Part shown: positions 50,266 through 62,460 of the stretch, piece after piece
Layout: each line of letters starts with the position of its first letter
How positions within the stretch are numbered: position 1 is the first letter of the stretch
Assembly (NCBI GenBank): GCA_026261815.1
Contig: JAMPIT010000566.1
Location: forward strand, 24,329,001 to 24,393,000
DNA from: Monarcha castaneiventris obscurior
Lineage: Eukaryota; Chordata; Aves; Passeriformes; Monarchidae
Direction: 5' to 3'
Length of the DNA: 64,000 nt
The notes under the pieces: model-generated
Seen by the model: only the letters and a program-made list of their open reading frames with translations
The model's database searches: none
What the model was told of the DNA's origin: nothing
Position numbers and translations under genes: made by a program

Positions 50266-53200
50266 ATGAATGTGACCCCTTTAGTGTCTTTGAAGCTCCT
50301 ATGGGGTCAGTTGCAAGCTATTTTATCTGTGGTCTGTCTTCTAAAGGCATCTGTGCCCCAATGAAATCTGGGAACATTCTGGCATCCAGTGTTTTAACTC
50401 ATATTACAGCTAATTAATTCATGCCTGTGAAGCACTTTGAAACTATAAAAACATTTAATATTGTTCTATTTTATGATTTACTAATCTTAACTCACATGAA
50501 CTTTGAATTAGAGGGTTTCTCTCTTTGTAATCTAAAATCCATCTTATCAAAGATTGACAGGTTGTTTCCACTTTTCAGAACATGTCTTCTCGGTTTTGGC
50601 TTAAGTCTGCTATTCACTGAATGAAACACCATGAAAACGTGAGCTCACCAAAGTCACCAGGGACCATACAGAACATACAGGACATACAGAGACCAGTCCA
50701 TACAGAAAATGGCACCTCAGCCACGACTGGACTCCTAAAGTGGATTCAAGAAGATTTTAGGAAGCTATATGAAGGACCAAGGCTTACCCTCCCACTTAGG
50801 GGATCTGGTCAGGCTTCCAGCCCGTGCTCCATCAGCCTCGTACTCCAGCACTGCGAGGCAAGAGCCAAACCGAGCCACCTTAGGCTGCCACCTGCAGGAA
50901 GGCAGCCGGAGTCAGGGGCCGGGCGCTGGGATTTACACCGGGTTTACACCTGGTCTGACTGCTTAGAAAATAACACTACAGCGTGGCGTGGGCAGATGGT
51001 ATTTTCATCCAGAACTTCCAAACACTCTGTTTCTATTGAGGGCTTAAGGAGGCGCCACAGATCCCCCTATCTACAAAAAATTATTTTGCAGGAGTAAGGC
51101 CAGAATAACTTTAATCCTTTCAAACTGGTTTCCTGAGCTGCGGTCCCGGGGGATATCAAAGTGAAGGTGGTGGGGTGAAGGAGGACATTGTGCTTAGGTC
51201 TTAGCCCTGACACAGCACAGGACATGGTTACACTGGCACTTATGATCATGTGAGCATTCGTGTAGAGGCTGGCTCAGACAAGGCTGCAGTGAACAGACAC
51301 TTCCCAAAAAACATGTTTAGAAATCATCTTAATTGTGTCCATTGTTAAAATAGGTGGTTTTACCTTAAGCAGTGATATTATTATTATTATTTGTTATGCA
51401 TATTATCATACTGCCTACTTACACTTGTATGTTACTTGAAAGTTAATTATACCTCTCATCCTTTCATCGTCTCCACTAATATTCAATTTTAATGCATTAA
51501 TGTGTTATTCTTGTATGACATGTATCCTAGATGCAGGAATAAAAATTAAATTGAAATCTTAAGGTAAAAAGAAGGTTCATCTCAGTTAATTAATGTTTAC
51601 CTCCAGCAGAACACTCTAATTACACTGGTGCTGTAGTGGAGAGAGACCTGTATGAAGCTGGTTACCCATTATCTGCCCAGCCTAAGGAGCAATCCCAGCC
51701 CCTGTGAGCTGATGAGAGTCCTTGAGAGGCTCCCAGCTGCAGAGAAAGCACAGATGCTTTCTCCCTCTGTACTGTGCTGCTGAGGAACCAGCACAGAGCT
51801 GGCACCAGCAGCTGGAGGCAAGCAGCCCAGGCTGGTGGACAAGCAGACCTTGTGTGGTGCCCTGCAGCACCATGGAAGGGTGAGCACCTTGCTGCTCCTG
51901 CCTGTCCCCGTGCCCAGGCTGCAGTGTGCACTGGGCTCGGCTGCTGGGGACGTGGGGGTGGCATTTCAGCTCTGGAGATTCTCAGCACCACTTCTCTTGG
52001 AGACACTGTGTGCCCTGGATCCCAGTCAGTGTCTACCAATCCACTTCCCTCTTAGGCTGAGGATGGCTGTGTCAGCCTGGCTCCTTTTGACAGGTTACCG
52101 AGGAAACGTAATGAATGGTACCTGCCAGCACGTCCTGGAGTCCCTCAGTTGGGCCTGGCCCCTGTTACTTTAAGGTAAATGGGGTTCTCTTATCACTGGG
52201 CAGGAGTGGTGGGATAGGGAGTGCTGGTGCCACAGACAGCTCTGCTGGTCTGTGCTGAGATCCTCCAGCATCACAGCACTGTAGCCCTGTGGTCCAGCAG
52301 AGACAGGGACCCGAGCTTGGGAAGGTGGGGCCTAATCCCCAGTGACATTGCTTCCCTGCTGACTTTATCTTGGGCAAACTATTTCAATTTCTCCTACACC
52401 AACAGACCTTGCCAGGTCAGACACTGGCTGGTCGTACCAAGGTCTGTGGACAAACAGCTCGGTGGTAGCTCTGGGGTGTTCCTCATGCAGATGGTCTTGT
52501 GAGAGCTGCTGAGAAGCTGGCTGGCATCAGGAGAAGACCTGAGATTCCCACAGCCAGAACAGGGGGAAATGGCTGCAGTCCTAACCTACATTCTGTTGGC
52601 AATGCTGACATGGGGATTCCTTCCCTCATGCATGTCCCCCCACTAGAACCAAGCCATGTAATCGTTATGCAGCCAAAACCAAAAAAAAAAAAAAAAATCA
52701 CCCTATTTTCCATGCAAAGGACCATTTTGTATGCATCTCAAGTAGGTTTTCTGTCTTGATGGCCTAACAAAGTCACAGGATTGAGTAGGCATCTTTTCCC
52801 TAAATCACTTTTGGCAGATCTTTTCATCAATCATTGCTGATCTAAACAGTTTGATTCCACTGAAGTATGTAAAACATGCATTCAGTGACTGACTTAGTTA
52901 TGGAGTCACCATTTCGTCCAGAGGTTAAATGCAAAGTTGTATTACACACAGAGTATTGCTAAAATAACTCCAGGCTTTTAGTTTTGATTTCCACTTTATT
53001 GATTTGCACTAGGTAAATTTAATTCCAAAACTTAGAGATGGCTGAGACAGTCATTCAATTTTGTTATTGTAGTGAAGAAACCATTAGGAAAATGGAGAAG
53101 TAAAGGTCACAGAAATCTTTTCTGGAATGAAGAACCAATTTTATTCAGAGGTCAGATTTGTACCAAAAATCCTGCGATACTCTCACTATGTCATTATTTA

Positions 53201-54835
53201 AGCATTTACAGAGTTTCATTGGTATACAACAATCGTGAAACACAACATTGCTCAACAGAAAATAGAGAAGTGTGAAAGAGCTTCTTTCCTTCCATGCATG
53301 GGCTGTGAATTTCCCATGTTATGCAGGCAATTTGCTATGTTATCTTGCTTGCCTCCTTAATTTACTCTGTTGCAGCTCTTGACAACAGCAAGCTTCTCTT
53401 TGATCTCAGACATATTCCCAGGCATGGTGTCAACATCAGTGTGTCAAAAGAAGGGGACTGATGAGGACTGGGCCTCCTCCTGACTTTTCTGCAGACTCCT
53501 TGTATAACTCCAGGTAAGTCCTATGGAGGCTTTGTTCCTTCATTGGCCAAAACAGGGCTAGCAGAGCACCTGTGTTTCCTGAGGTTGGGATAAACATAAT
53601 CCTTTTCTAAATAGAAATATGTGTGAACCGCAAACACAAAATAAGTTATCTGTAACTATACTTCTTCCTCCTTTTTTTCAGTAGTAGTTACCACTACATC
53701 TATCATTTTAATTCTTATATGGCTTTATTGTCCTGGATGAGCATCAGAAGTAATGCTTATTTACATAATACAAAATTACATACATGGAGGATTTCACTTT
53801 CTGCTTACCATCCCTTCCACCAAGGGCCCCTTCCACCCTTACATCCCACAGGACTGTCCCCTGACTTCTGTACAGAGATAATTGCTCCTGTTTGATTCAT
53901 TTATTGTATTTTCTTAAAGGGAAAAATGGGCATAAAAGCAAATATTCTAAGGTCTGAAAAGAAGTTTTCCCATGATTTGTATGAGTCCCAAGATCAATTG
54001 CCTAAAGTGTATAAAGAAACATGCTTTCATAAAATTTCCTCAGAAGTGGACTACACCTATGGCATAATTTATATGCTCATTTCTTCAGTTGCTCTACTGA
54101 ATAAAAGTAAAAATATTTTTATTATATCAACACATTTTAATTAGTAACACATAGTATTAAATTTTCTGGTTTAGATTTTAAGCCCTTTTGTGCCATTGGT
54201 GTGCCAGTGATTTTCAAATGTTACTTTGGCTGAAATGCACAGTAAAATGGAAAATGGCTTCAGAACCCTGGATTAGCTGTCACTGATGGCATAAGTCTGT
54301 CAATAGCAGCCGGTAAATGCAGGAGACTGACTTCCTCCTCTTATATTTATTTATAACTGCCATTTCAGAATAGCAATAAGACACTGCAGGCCATGCATTT
54401 TGAAGGGATTATTGCACTTCTCTTATGACTAAAGTCACCTGCCCTTTAGCCTTGTGTCTTATAACACCTCCTGAGGAGTTCAGTAGTAGTCCAGAAATGA
54501 CAGCATGCTGTGTCCTATAGCTTCAATATATTTAGCTTGATCATATGGAAAAATAATGACAAAGTAAGGGAACGTGTAAGAAACCCACCCCAGCTATTCC
54601 ATTATTTTTCCATTCTTTTTAAACCAACTTACAAGTGAAATAATTTGCAGGTTGCCAGCTGTTTGTTAAAATGTACATGAAACACGGAAGAATTGTTTCC
54701 CGGTTACGGTTATGGTATCTTGCAGTATATATGAAATACCAACCTTTTAGTACCGTTTGGATTGTTGCGTAATATAGAAATAAAGCTAAATTCTTAAAAG
54801 GGTTAAACAGTTCCATTCTGCCTTAAATTACCACT
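50266..54835. other. intergenic DNA, no gene recognised
   Basis: A GC-richer block at 50790-50990 and another at 51650-52570 hold overlapping frames on both strands with no family resemblance. A poly(A) run lies at 52680-52697. AT-rich sequence at 51300-51640 is noted as a possible conserved element. Confidence 0.5.
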
Positions 54836-55080
54836 GTCATTCAATTCATTAGATGAGTTTATGGAGTTACAATATGTCTGTAATTTATAGCCTGCTTACT
54901 GACAAAGCTTAATGCTAACATATGCCTAATTTGCCAGGGTTATCTCAAGCCCCATTCATCTCCCCCACTAACAATATGCTGCTGATTCCATGCTTCATGG
55001 ATGAGGTACATGCGGTTTCATATTTAGTGCTATCAATCACAAGTAATTGCCTCCAGCTCCCCGCCTCAGTGTTCAAAGTG
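54836..55080. promoter_or_regulatory. candidate conserved non-coding element
   Basis: Complex AT-rich sequence with attcaattcattagatga, ctgtaatttatagcc and gctatcaatcacaagtaatt. It is free of low complexity and repeats, the usual look of a developmental enhancer core. This is a judgement of appearance; conservation cannot be tested here. Confidence 0.3.
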
Positions 55081-56015
55081 ATTTCTGTTCAGCCTCCGAG
55101 GCTTGATGGAAAGGGAACGCGTGCAGCCAGAGGAGGGCATCCTCCTCCAGCCTTAGCAACTCCAGGCCTCAAGCAGCTGGAAATCGGAGAGGAGCGGCAA
55201 CTGATACTTTCCAACTTTTCTCTTCTGGAGCACACGCTTTTGGCAGTCAGGAAAGTACACCCCGGGTATATATTTGTGCAGCAGTGCCAACCCTGCGTGG
55301 GAAGTGAGTTGGCTCCTGGACTGCTGCCCTTGGGATTTCCCTGTTCATGTGACTGGACTGATCTGGGACACCTCCAGCCCAGGTCCCTGTGCTCCAGGTC
55401 ACAGTCTGAGGATGTACCACTCTGGTCCTCAGCCCTTAGTCTGGTTGCACTGGTGTTTGAGATGTGGTAGGACCAGAGGCTGCCAGAGGAGATTGCAGTA
55501 CACATCTGTATTTTCAGTATCTACTGAGTCTTCTCAGTGGGATTGCCATACCAACAACAAACTGTACCTTATGTAGCATAACATTTTTTAATTGTAAGAG
55601 TCCTGGTTTTACCAGCTCATAAACCTGTGCCCAGCTTTGCTTCTGGGAATGGTCCCGCTGGTTTGTCTTGCAGAAGTGTGTATGACACCCAGATCTAAGG
55701 AGAGTGACTAACTCACAGTTCCCTGCTCTCTTCCTCTTTGTCTGCTTGCTGTTATTTTCTGCAACTTCACATTAAATTATAATGGCCCCTTTTATCTGCA
55801 TGTACTTACCTCTCTCCCTATTCAGTTAAGCTTTTTTGTGTGGCTCTGGTCACCCTAGAAGATGGACGCTGACTGGAAAATTCAGCTGTAGTGTCTGACC
55901 CTGAACTGTTTATGCATAGTATTATTGGAAGTCATGGGCATTGCTCACATTCTCGTATGAGTACTAACATTTGTATTTATAGCATGTGGATAAAAATTTC
56001 AATTTTATGAATGTG

Positions 56016-56058
56016 AACACACACACACACACATACACACACACACAGAGACACACAG
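56016..56058. repeat. (CA)n microsatellite
   Basis: About 20 CA units with one AT and one GAG interruption. Nothing else is recognised in the surrounding 55.1-57.1 kb apart from a (GTT)n run at 56608-56629. Confidence 0.95.
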
Positions 56059-57119
56059 TCTGTCAAATGAGCTGCTGAACCATGCAGTTATGTAGCTTGC
56101 TGAGCCTTCAGATAGATTCCAGACATCTCTTAGATCACACTAGAAAACACAGAGAATGAGTTAACAAATATGTTTTGCTAAAATACATCTCCCACTTCAC
56201 TCTGGAATCCAACAAACAAGAATATCAAGGAAAAAAAGTTTGCTCTTGGATACTCTGCTATCAACCAGCTGTAATCTCAGATTTGTTGAGGCCGTCGTTG
56301 TGCTTGATATTCTGAAACTTCCCCAGAATAATGGAGACTGTTTGGCAGACCCAGTGAAACTCTCTCTTCATGTTAATGGACTATGATCAGCAGTACTGAA
56401 AGAAATTACTGCAGCTAAAACAATCCTGAATGGATGAACAGCTGTATAGGATTTAAAACCAGTGATATTCATTAGTTTCACTGCATAGGAACACTGTAAA
56501 TTTAAAGTCCACTTGGAAAATAAAAAGCATTCTGGAGAAAAAAAAATAGGTTTTTTTAGAAAAAACTTTTATTTAAAGAAAGAGCTGATGCTGATTTTGG
56601 ATGGGGTTTTTGTTGTTGTTGTTGTTGTTTTTTAAGAATTGAAAATCACTATCCTGTATGGAAGTGCCAACTGAAAAACAGTGTTAGCTTCTGTTAGGGA
56701 TTTGGGTTTTTTTCTTTGTTTCTGTGCTGTGCCAGAACTCAGGGGCATGCCATGAAAGGATAGCAGTCATGGACTTCACATACATTCACTTCAAAAAGAG
56801 GTAACTCCTATGGCAATCAGAAAAACTATTGCACTTGCTCTTGCAGAAGAGAAGCCTAACTCTGTGGCTGTGTGGTTGATTGTGGTTATGCTTGTTAGGA
56901 ACTAACATTTGGGTGAAATTTAAAACTGCAGTGATTCTTGCTTGTACTTACAAAAGCTTTTATTTCTAAAGAGTCTGATAGGATAAAGTCAAAGAATTTG
57001 CTAAAAATTTGTATCCATTTTACTGCCTGCCCTCAGACAAAAGACCAACAATTTCATTTTTATAGTATAGGTCTAAATTTTTAGGTGTGCATATTAGTGA
57101 AATCAAGTGAGTAACAGAA

Positions 57120-57960
57120 ATACATGTAACACTGTTTTCCATACAATTTATTAAATGGGATTCACTCTTTAAGAGGGCTGCGCTTTATGGATCAAAATAA
57201 ATTCCATTCGAAGAATTCAATATATTCAACTCAATAGCTATTAATTACTAGAGGGGTTGGATTTTTTTTTATTAGGAATGTTTGAAATAAACATCAAAAC
57301 AAATCAGCGAATCTATAGAAAACAAGAAAATGAAGAATTTTTAAAGCTGTTTTCAATGCAAGTGTTGTGAGGTTTCAAGACAATACACATTTATCTAAAC
57401 ACAACTTAAGCAGCACTAGCCAGTAAAATAAATATTCAGAAAACTTATCCTTTTGTTTTAAAGATTGTTTCTTAAATCAGTGGCTGGAAGGAAATGTCTT
57501 TGTGAATCTTTGCATGCATTCCAAAGGGCTCTAGGGCTAAGTGGCTGCACTTTGCATAGCGTCTGCTGACTTCCCATTCAGAGCCCCTCTGGCAGGCGGG
57601 GGGTGGAGGGGTGCTGTGCTGTGGTTTGTGGGAATAGGCTCTTTCAGTTCTGGTTTATTACATGGCTAATTAACCAAGGTCACCGAGCTCTTTTATAAGC
57701 CTGCCAATAGAGACATCACTGGTGCTTTAACAGATCTGTTTATTATATTGCATGCCCTGATAATATGACATTGATGAAAAAAAATATATGGGGCAGCATT
57801 TACCTGGAGCATTGTATAAACATGCAAATATAGGAAACAAAAACCCCCCTGAAATAATAGGCAACACAATATTTTTACATGTTTAATCTTAAAACCATTT
57901 CTTTTCTGTATTATTGCGTGATGATTTGATGTAGCAAATATAAGCAACTGGAATTTATAA
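57120..57960. promoter_or_regulatory. candidate conserved non-coding elements with homeodomain and octamer sites
   Basis: TAATTA-type cores occur at 57240-57248 (attaattacta) and 57664-57674 (ggctaattaacc). An exact octamer, ATGCAAAT, lies at 57822-57829, six bases after a SOX-like CATTGT at 57810-57815. The stretch holds no repeat and no coding frame of note. Motif matches are direct; the enhancer role is inference. Confidence 0.4.
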
Positions 57961-58868
57961 GCTGTTTCGTTAATGTGTCACAGTAATAACCTGATTTACC
58001 TGTGACAAAGGATCTTCAGGAGATTGTCACTGGATGTACAAATTACCATGGAATGCCTGGCAGTGAACAATTGGTGAGTAAGACAAGGGACTGCACCTCA
58101 GGATTATGCACCAGGCTAAAATAAATCTGTGTCCCTGAAACTGACATGAATGCAGAATAGTTCTCCTTACTGCTGGCTCTGCACAGAGCCATTTTGCAAG
58201 GTGTTGTCACCCTCACTTAAGGAGCTAAGGACTCTCTTAAAACTAGGGAGTTTTAAGAAATGTCAGGTCAGAGTCCTCCTCAGGCTGTTCTCGGCGTGTA
58301 TGGCGTCCTCATTCCTGCCCCAGCCCTGCCTGTGAATACAGGTGTGTGGCATTGTCCTAGACAGGTGCAGCACTTCCAGGGGAGCTTTGGCAGCAGCTCA
58401 TCAGCCCCACAACACCCAGCTTGTACCTTCCTCTGAGCGGCCCCGCAGCAGCTGCGCATTGCTCCCTTCTCCTCTGCCAAGCGCAGCTCACGGAGCTACC
58501 GCTGATACACAGAAGTATCCTGAACATCAGCAGGGTACCCCCTGCTTTGGGCCAGCCTCTCCTCAGATGTGGGATGAGCTGCAGCTCCCAAGTCTGAGAC
58601 TGGGAGTGGGGATCACTGCAAGTTACTGATCCTACATCTGAGCTGACCCATAATGGAGTGTGTTTGTCTGTGACTACGTGGATATGGCAATGAGTCTCCG
58701 AAGTCCTACCTGGAGGTCACCTAGGTTTGACCCCCACAATGCCCCAGACTTGAACTGGAATTATTTCAGGATGATCTTCAGAAAGGCAAGGAATATGCAA
58801 TCCAATCTTTAGTGATGGTGTGGGGAGCAGTCTGAATGGTCTTATCCGGGAAATGCCAACCTGCACTT

Positions 58869-59105
58869 CACAGAATCACAGAACCACAAAATCACAGAGT
58901 ATGTTAGGTTGGGAGGACAGTGGGTCATGTGGTCCAACCTCCCTGCTTAAACAAAGTCCCCAGATGGTTCTTGAATTTCTGCAGTGCTCAGTCACCTGCA
59001 CAGCAAAGTTTTTCCTCAAATGCACGTGGAATGTCCTGTGCATCAGTTTCTTCCTGTTGCCTCTTGTCCTATTGCCTGCCATCACAGAGAAGAGCCTGCT
59101 GTAGT
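58869..59105 (-). mobile_element. CR1 LINE 3' end
   Basis: The tail octamers read cacagaatcacagaaccaca, then aaatcacagagtatgttagg. They are followed by gtccaacctccctgcttaaa and cttcctgttgcctcttgtcc, the reverse complement of the CR1 3' UTR and upstream region. 5' truncated. Confidence 0.88.
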
Positions 59106-61559
59106 GTTATATTCCTGTAGGGTTCTGTTTTATTTAGGAGAGGGATCACAGGGCTCAGTGTGCAACCCAAAGTCTCTTAGAACTTCTGTAATGTCCACAG
59201 ATGGTTCATGTCCCCAGCTGCAGTTTTGTGGGCTGCGCACACTGTACTTCCAGGGGGACCCAGGGCAGGTGGCCAGCTGTGATTCTCTAATGACCTTTCC
59301 TGTATTTCCTCCAGGAGCCTCCAGAGCACTATGGGAACCATCTTTCAGTATCTTCCTGCATGTCATTCCCATCCTCAACCTCACATCCTGTCTTAATACC
59401 AAGAGATTAGCTGTTTCCTTGCCATCAAAGACAAGGATCCCAAAGATTAGCACATAGTCTGCTGAAAACCTGGCCTCTTGAACCATGCTGTCCTTATTCA
59501 GATTTGCACTTTCTATGGGTAGGTAATTAATCCGTGGTAGGAAATACCACCTCACATGGTACTGCTAGGAAAACTCCTACCCTCACACACAAGTCACTTA
59601 ATATTCAAATACGCATCTTCTGGCTCTCTCCACTTTAGCAGAAAGCTTCTCCTAAAAACTTACACTTAATCTCTCTTGGGGTTCTTCTGTTACATCTACA
59701 AAGATTCTGGACAGGGTTAGTCTGCCAGTGTACTGAAAGCACCATCTCAGATGGTGCAGAATCCACCACCCTCTCCTCATCTTCTTCTCATGTCTACTGC
59801 ATTCTCCTAGACTTACTGGGTGGAGCTCAGCTCTGGAACTGGACACCTGTACTTAGACATGTGCGTGTAGGAGCCCTTGTGGTCAGCTGCATCCAGTGGA
59901 TACAGTCAGTGGAAGGGCAGGGTGGTTTGGATTCCTCAGGCATGGATGTTGAGGTCCTAATTCATCTACCAGAATTCTCTGGTAGCATCACATGCACAAG
60001 GGAGAAGTCTACAGTAATACATGTGACACATGATGATCGCTATTAAGGGATCCTAAGACCATATTGGACCAAAGAATTAAGCAAAACAGGAATTCTTCCT
60101 ACAGTTATCTGGCCAGAAGTCTTTGCTCCTTAGAAGTATGAGCTGCCTGGAGAAGCTAAAGAATGGTTATCAGTGCCTTATAAACTGATTAACACCATCA
60201 CTGAATCTGGTGCTGGTCATGGTGGACCACATCTGCAGTAGCCACCACCAGAAACAGTAATTTCTGTTGTACTTAGAAGGATCTAACGCAGAACTAGACA
60301 AGATGCAAAGAATGACCAGGACTTCTCACAGCCTTTTACAGTTCATCAGAGAAATCACATCATTGCAAATCATATCTATATACTTGGTTCCTATTCCTTC
60401 CTGCAACCATTTCTGGTCTTTTTTCTTGGATACAATTTGTCAGAATGAAAAGAGAAAAAGCTCAGAACAACAACAAAAAAATCCTCCTTAAAACCCCCAA
60501 CCCAAAGAATTACGCTCTGTCATAATGAAATGTCAGTAGGCATCAGAATTCTGACTCCATGAAGATGAGGCAAAGAAGATTTTTGCTGTCTAGCCCCTGT
60601 ACTTCATCATTCAGTAAACTTAGCAGATGAATCTGGAAATATATTTTGCTCTTTAGCTGTTTCATATCCTGTTACAGTCCTGCAGACCCTACAGAACATG
60701 GGTCAAAATACTGTTCTAGCCATCAGAATACAGAGACAGGCTACTGACCTGGATTAGATACAGAGAAACACCCGTTTGCAGCTCTTCTGTCACACATAGA
60801 TTTGTTTCCTCACTGCCAAGAAGGAAATTCAAGCACATCATTCATGTCCTGGGTGAGTGAAAGGATGGAACAACTACCTCTCACCTTTTCAAAAAGGAGA
60901 AGAGTGATGGGTTCTCCATTTTTTATGAAACAAAATGAGCTGCATCTTATTTGGTCTGATTTGATTTCAAATGTAGTTGTATTTTTATTCACTGTGGCCT
61001 AAGTACTTTCACACACAGTGAGTTCAAACAGGCTGTCCTTTAGAGGTGAGGATTACAGGGTTACAGAGAAGGTCTCCACAGACTTGTGTCCTGACACATC
61101 CATGCAATCATACCAGCAGTTTAACCCTCTGGAGATGACTGTGGTAAAGAGTAATTTATAAATATTTTAAATTGGGAGCAGCTTAAGATACTGGCTTGTT
61201 CAAATGGTATAAAATACGTTAGTTTTATTAGGATTTTTTTCTATGATTTGTCTGATTGTGGAGCCTTGGATGTACAGACTGAATTGGCACAACTTTTTTC
61301 ATATCACTCCTGAAAGTTCAAACCAAATACATTCTTACTCATAAGTACAGTTTGAAAGGGAATCTCGCTGTTGCTGCCACTCCAGGTATAAGGGCAGTGC
61401 ACTTGTAAACATTTAATTATCTACTTTGTAAAACCTGAACTAATGTTTTATAGGAAAAATCAAACCACGATGTTTCTGGAGAGGAGCATGTTAAGACTTT
61501 TATTGCTTTTATTTTCTTCCAGCAGTGCTTAATATCTAAATGACATAGATTTAAACCAC
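59106..61559. other. intergenic DNA, no gene recognised
   Basis: A 141-codon minus frame (59130-59555) and shorter ones have no recognisable motif. I looked here for other Maverick/Polinton genes next to the integrase relic and saw none. Confidence 0.5.
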
Positions 61560-62460
61560 TTCCAAAAGCTTTTGACTTGAGTAGGCCATGCCAATCGTTT
61601 TACCAACAATCTTTTCCTTCTACACCTGTATTTTTCCAGTCATGTGAAATATGCTATGGTTGGTATTAATTTTCTGTAATTCTTTGGGTAGAAAGGTCAA
61701 CAACATTTTTACCCTCACCATCTTTTCTCCTGATCACCATCCTTTGTGCCTGGCTAATAACTTAAAGCAGTATGAAAATTTAAGCAGTTAATGTCTGTTC
61801 CCAATGTTTATCAAGAGTCCTTTTGGTTTTAGACACCCACACATGGTCTCCTTTTGTAAAAAGAGTAGTTTTTCCTTTAAGCCCCCATACGCTGCTTGCT
61901 AAATTCTCAGCAAGCTGAGGGTTTACACCAGCAGGATGGATACACACGGTCCTCTGAAAGCTGCCATTATAGCAATCCATAAATGTGGGTAACAGAGTGG
62001 TAAAGGCATTGTGAGTTCCAAAATACCTCTGCATCTTGGATCTTAAAGTTCCCCTAAAACACTCTGTTACTGCAGTTTTGATTTCACTATCAGTAACAAA
62101 ATCACAAACATTATATTACCTCAACACACTGCTGGAAGACCTGTTAGGTTCTTTAAGCCTCTCAGTCTGTAATGTCTGAACTTCATTTCTTTCAGCAAAA
62201 AATCCTTTGAAAGGTCTCTGAGCCTTCATTGTCCATCTTATCTGCTGATCCTAAACCCCAGGAACATTTATATATATACATATCTATATATCTCACATAT
62301 GTCATTATTATGATGTACTTGTAACTACAGCTGTGCCTGGAGAATTGCTGCATACCCAAACTGGGCTTCCTGTTGTGCAGCCTCATGAAAGACTTTTGTC
62401 TGCTTTAAAATGTACTTGTGTTGCCTTGTGTAAAGTGGAGGCCAACAGTCTGCTTGTTAG
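61560..62460 (-). pseudogene. broken integrase relic, Maverick/Polinton type (rve superfamily)
   Basis: Retroviral-type integrases of Maverick/Polinton elements insert the element's DNA into the host genome. Reading the minus strand from 62460 down, pieces in family order appear across several frames. STLHKATQVHFK (about 62405-62440) matches the part before the core. GMQQFSRH and YKYIIIM lie at the first core strands, where the first catalytic Asp is lost. CSWGLGSADKMDNEGSETFQ (frame 62192-62386) is followed by a frameshift and LQTE (62161-62172), at the second catalytic Asp position. There is an in-frame TAA (62116-62118), then YNVCDFVTDSEIKTAVTECF with the third acidic residue retained (62062-62064). 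The C-terminal domain includes KGDHVWVSKTKRTLDK in the frame 61780-62034, ended by a TAA within the homologous region; weaker similarity runs to about 61560. A TA microsatellite interrupts the core. It is clearly dead. A gypsy-type or Ginger integrase is a less likely alternative. Confidence 0.72.
62267..62300. repeat. TA-rich microsatellite inside the integrase relic
   Basis: Runs of tatata with interruptions fall between the first and second core strands of the relic and seem to add about eight codons relative to the family. Confidence 0.7.

Noticed and set aside
49984..50417. Open frames of 126 and 137 codons rich in FPSLP repeats
   Set aside because: They are translations of the (TTCCC)n microsatellite in different frames and have no independent coding evidence.
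54922..55470. 182-codon plus-strand frame, the longest non-repeat frame in the window
   Set aside because: No motif, no splice context and a composition matching the DNA around it. A long frame of this size is expected by chance in GC-richer stretches.
55600..55640. Possible LTR start (gtcctggttttaccag)
   Set aside because: The following sequence does not continue like any LTR I know, and no terminus or target duplication is seen.
59130..59555. 141-codon minus-strand frame next to a CR1 tail
   Set aside because: No recognisable CR1, retroviral or host domain, and no upstream or downstream gene signals.
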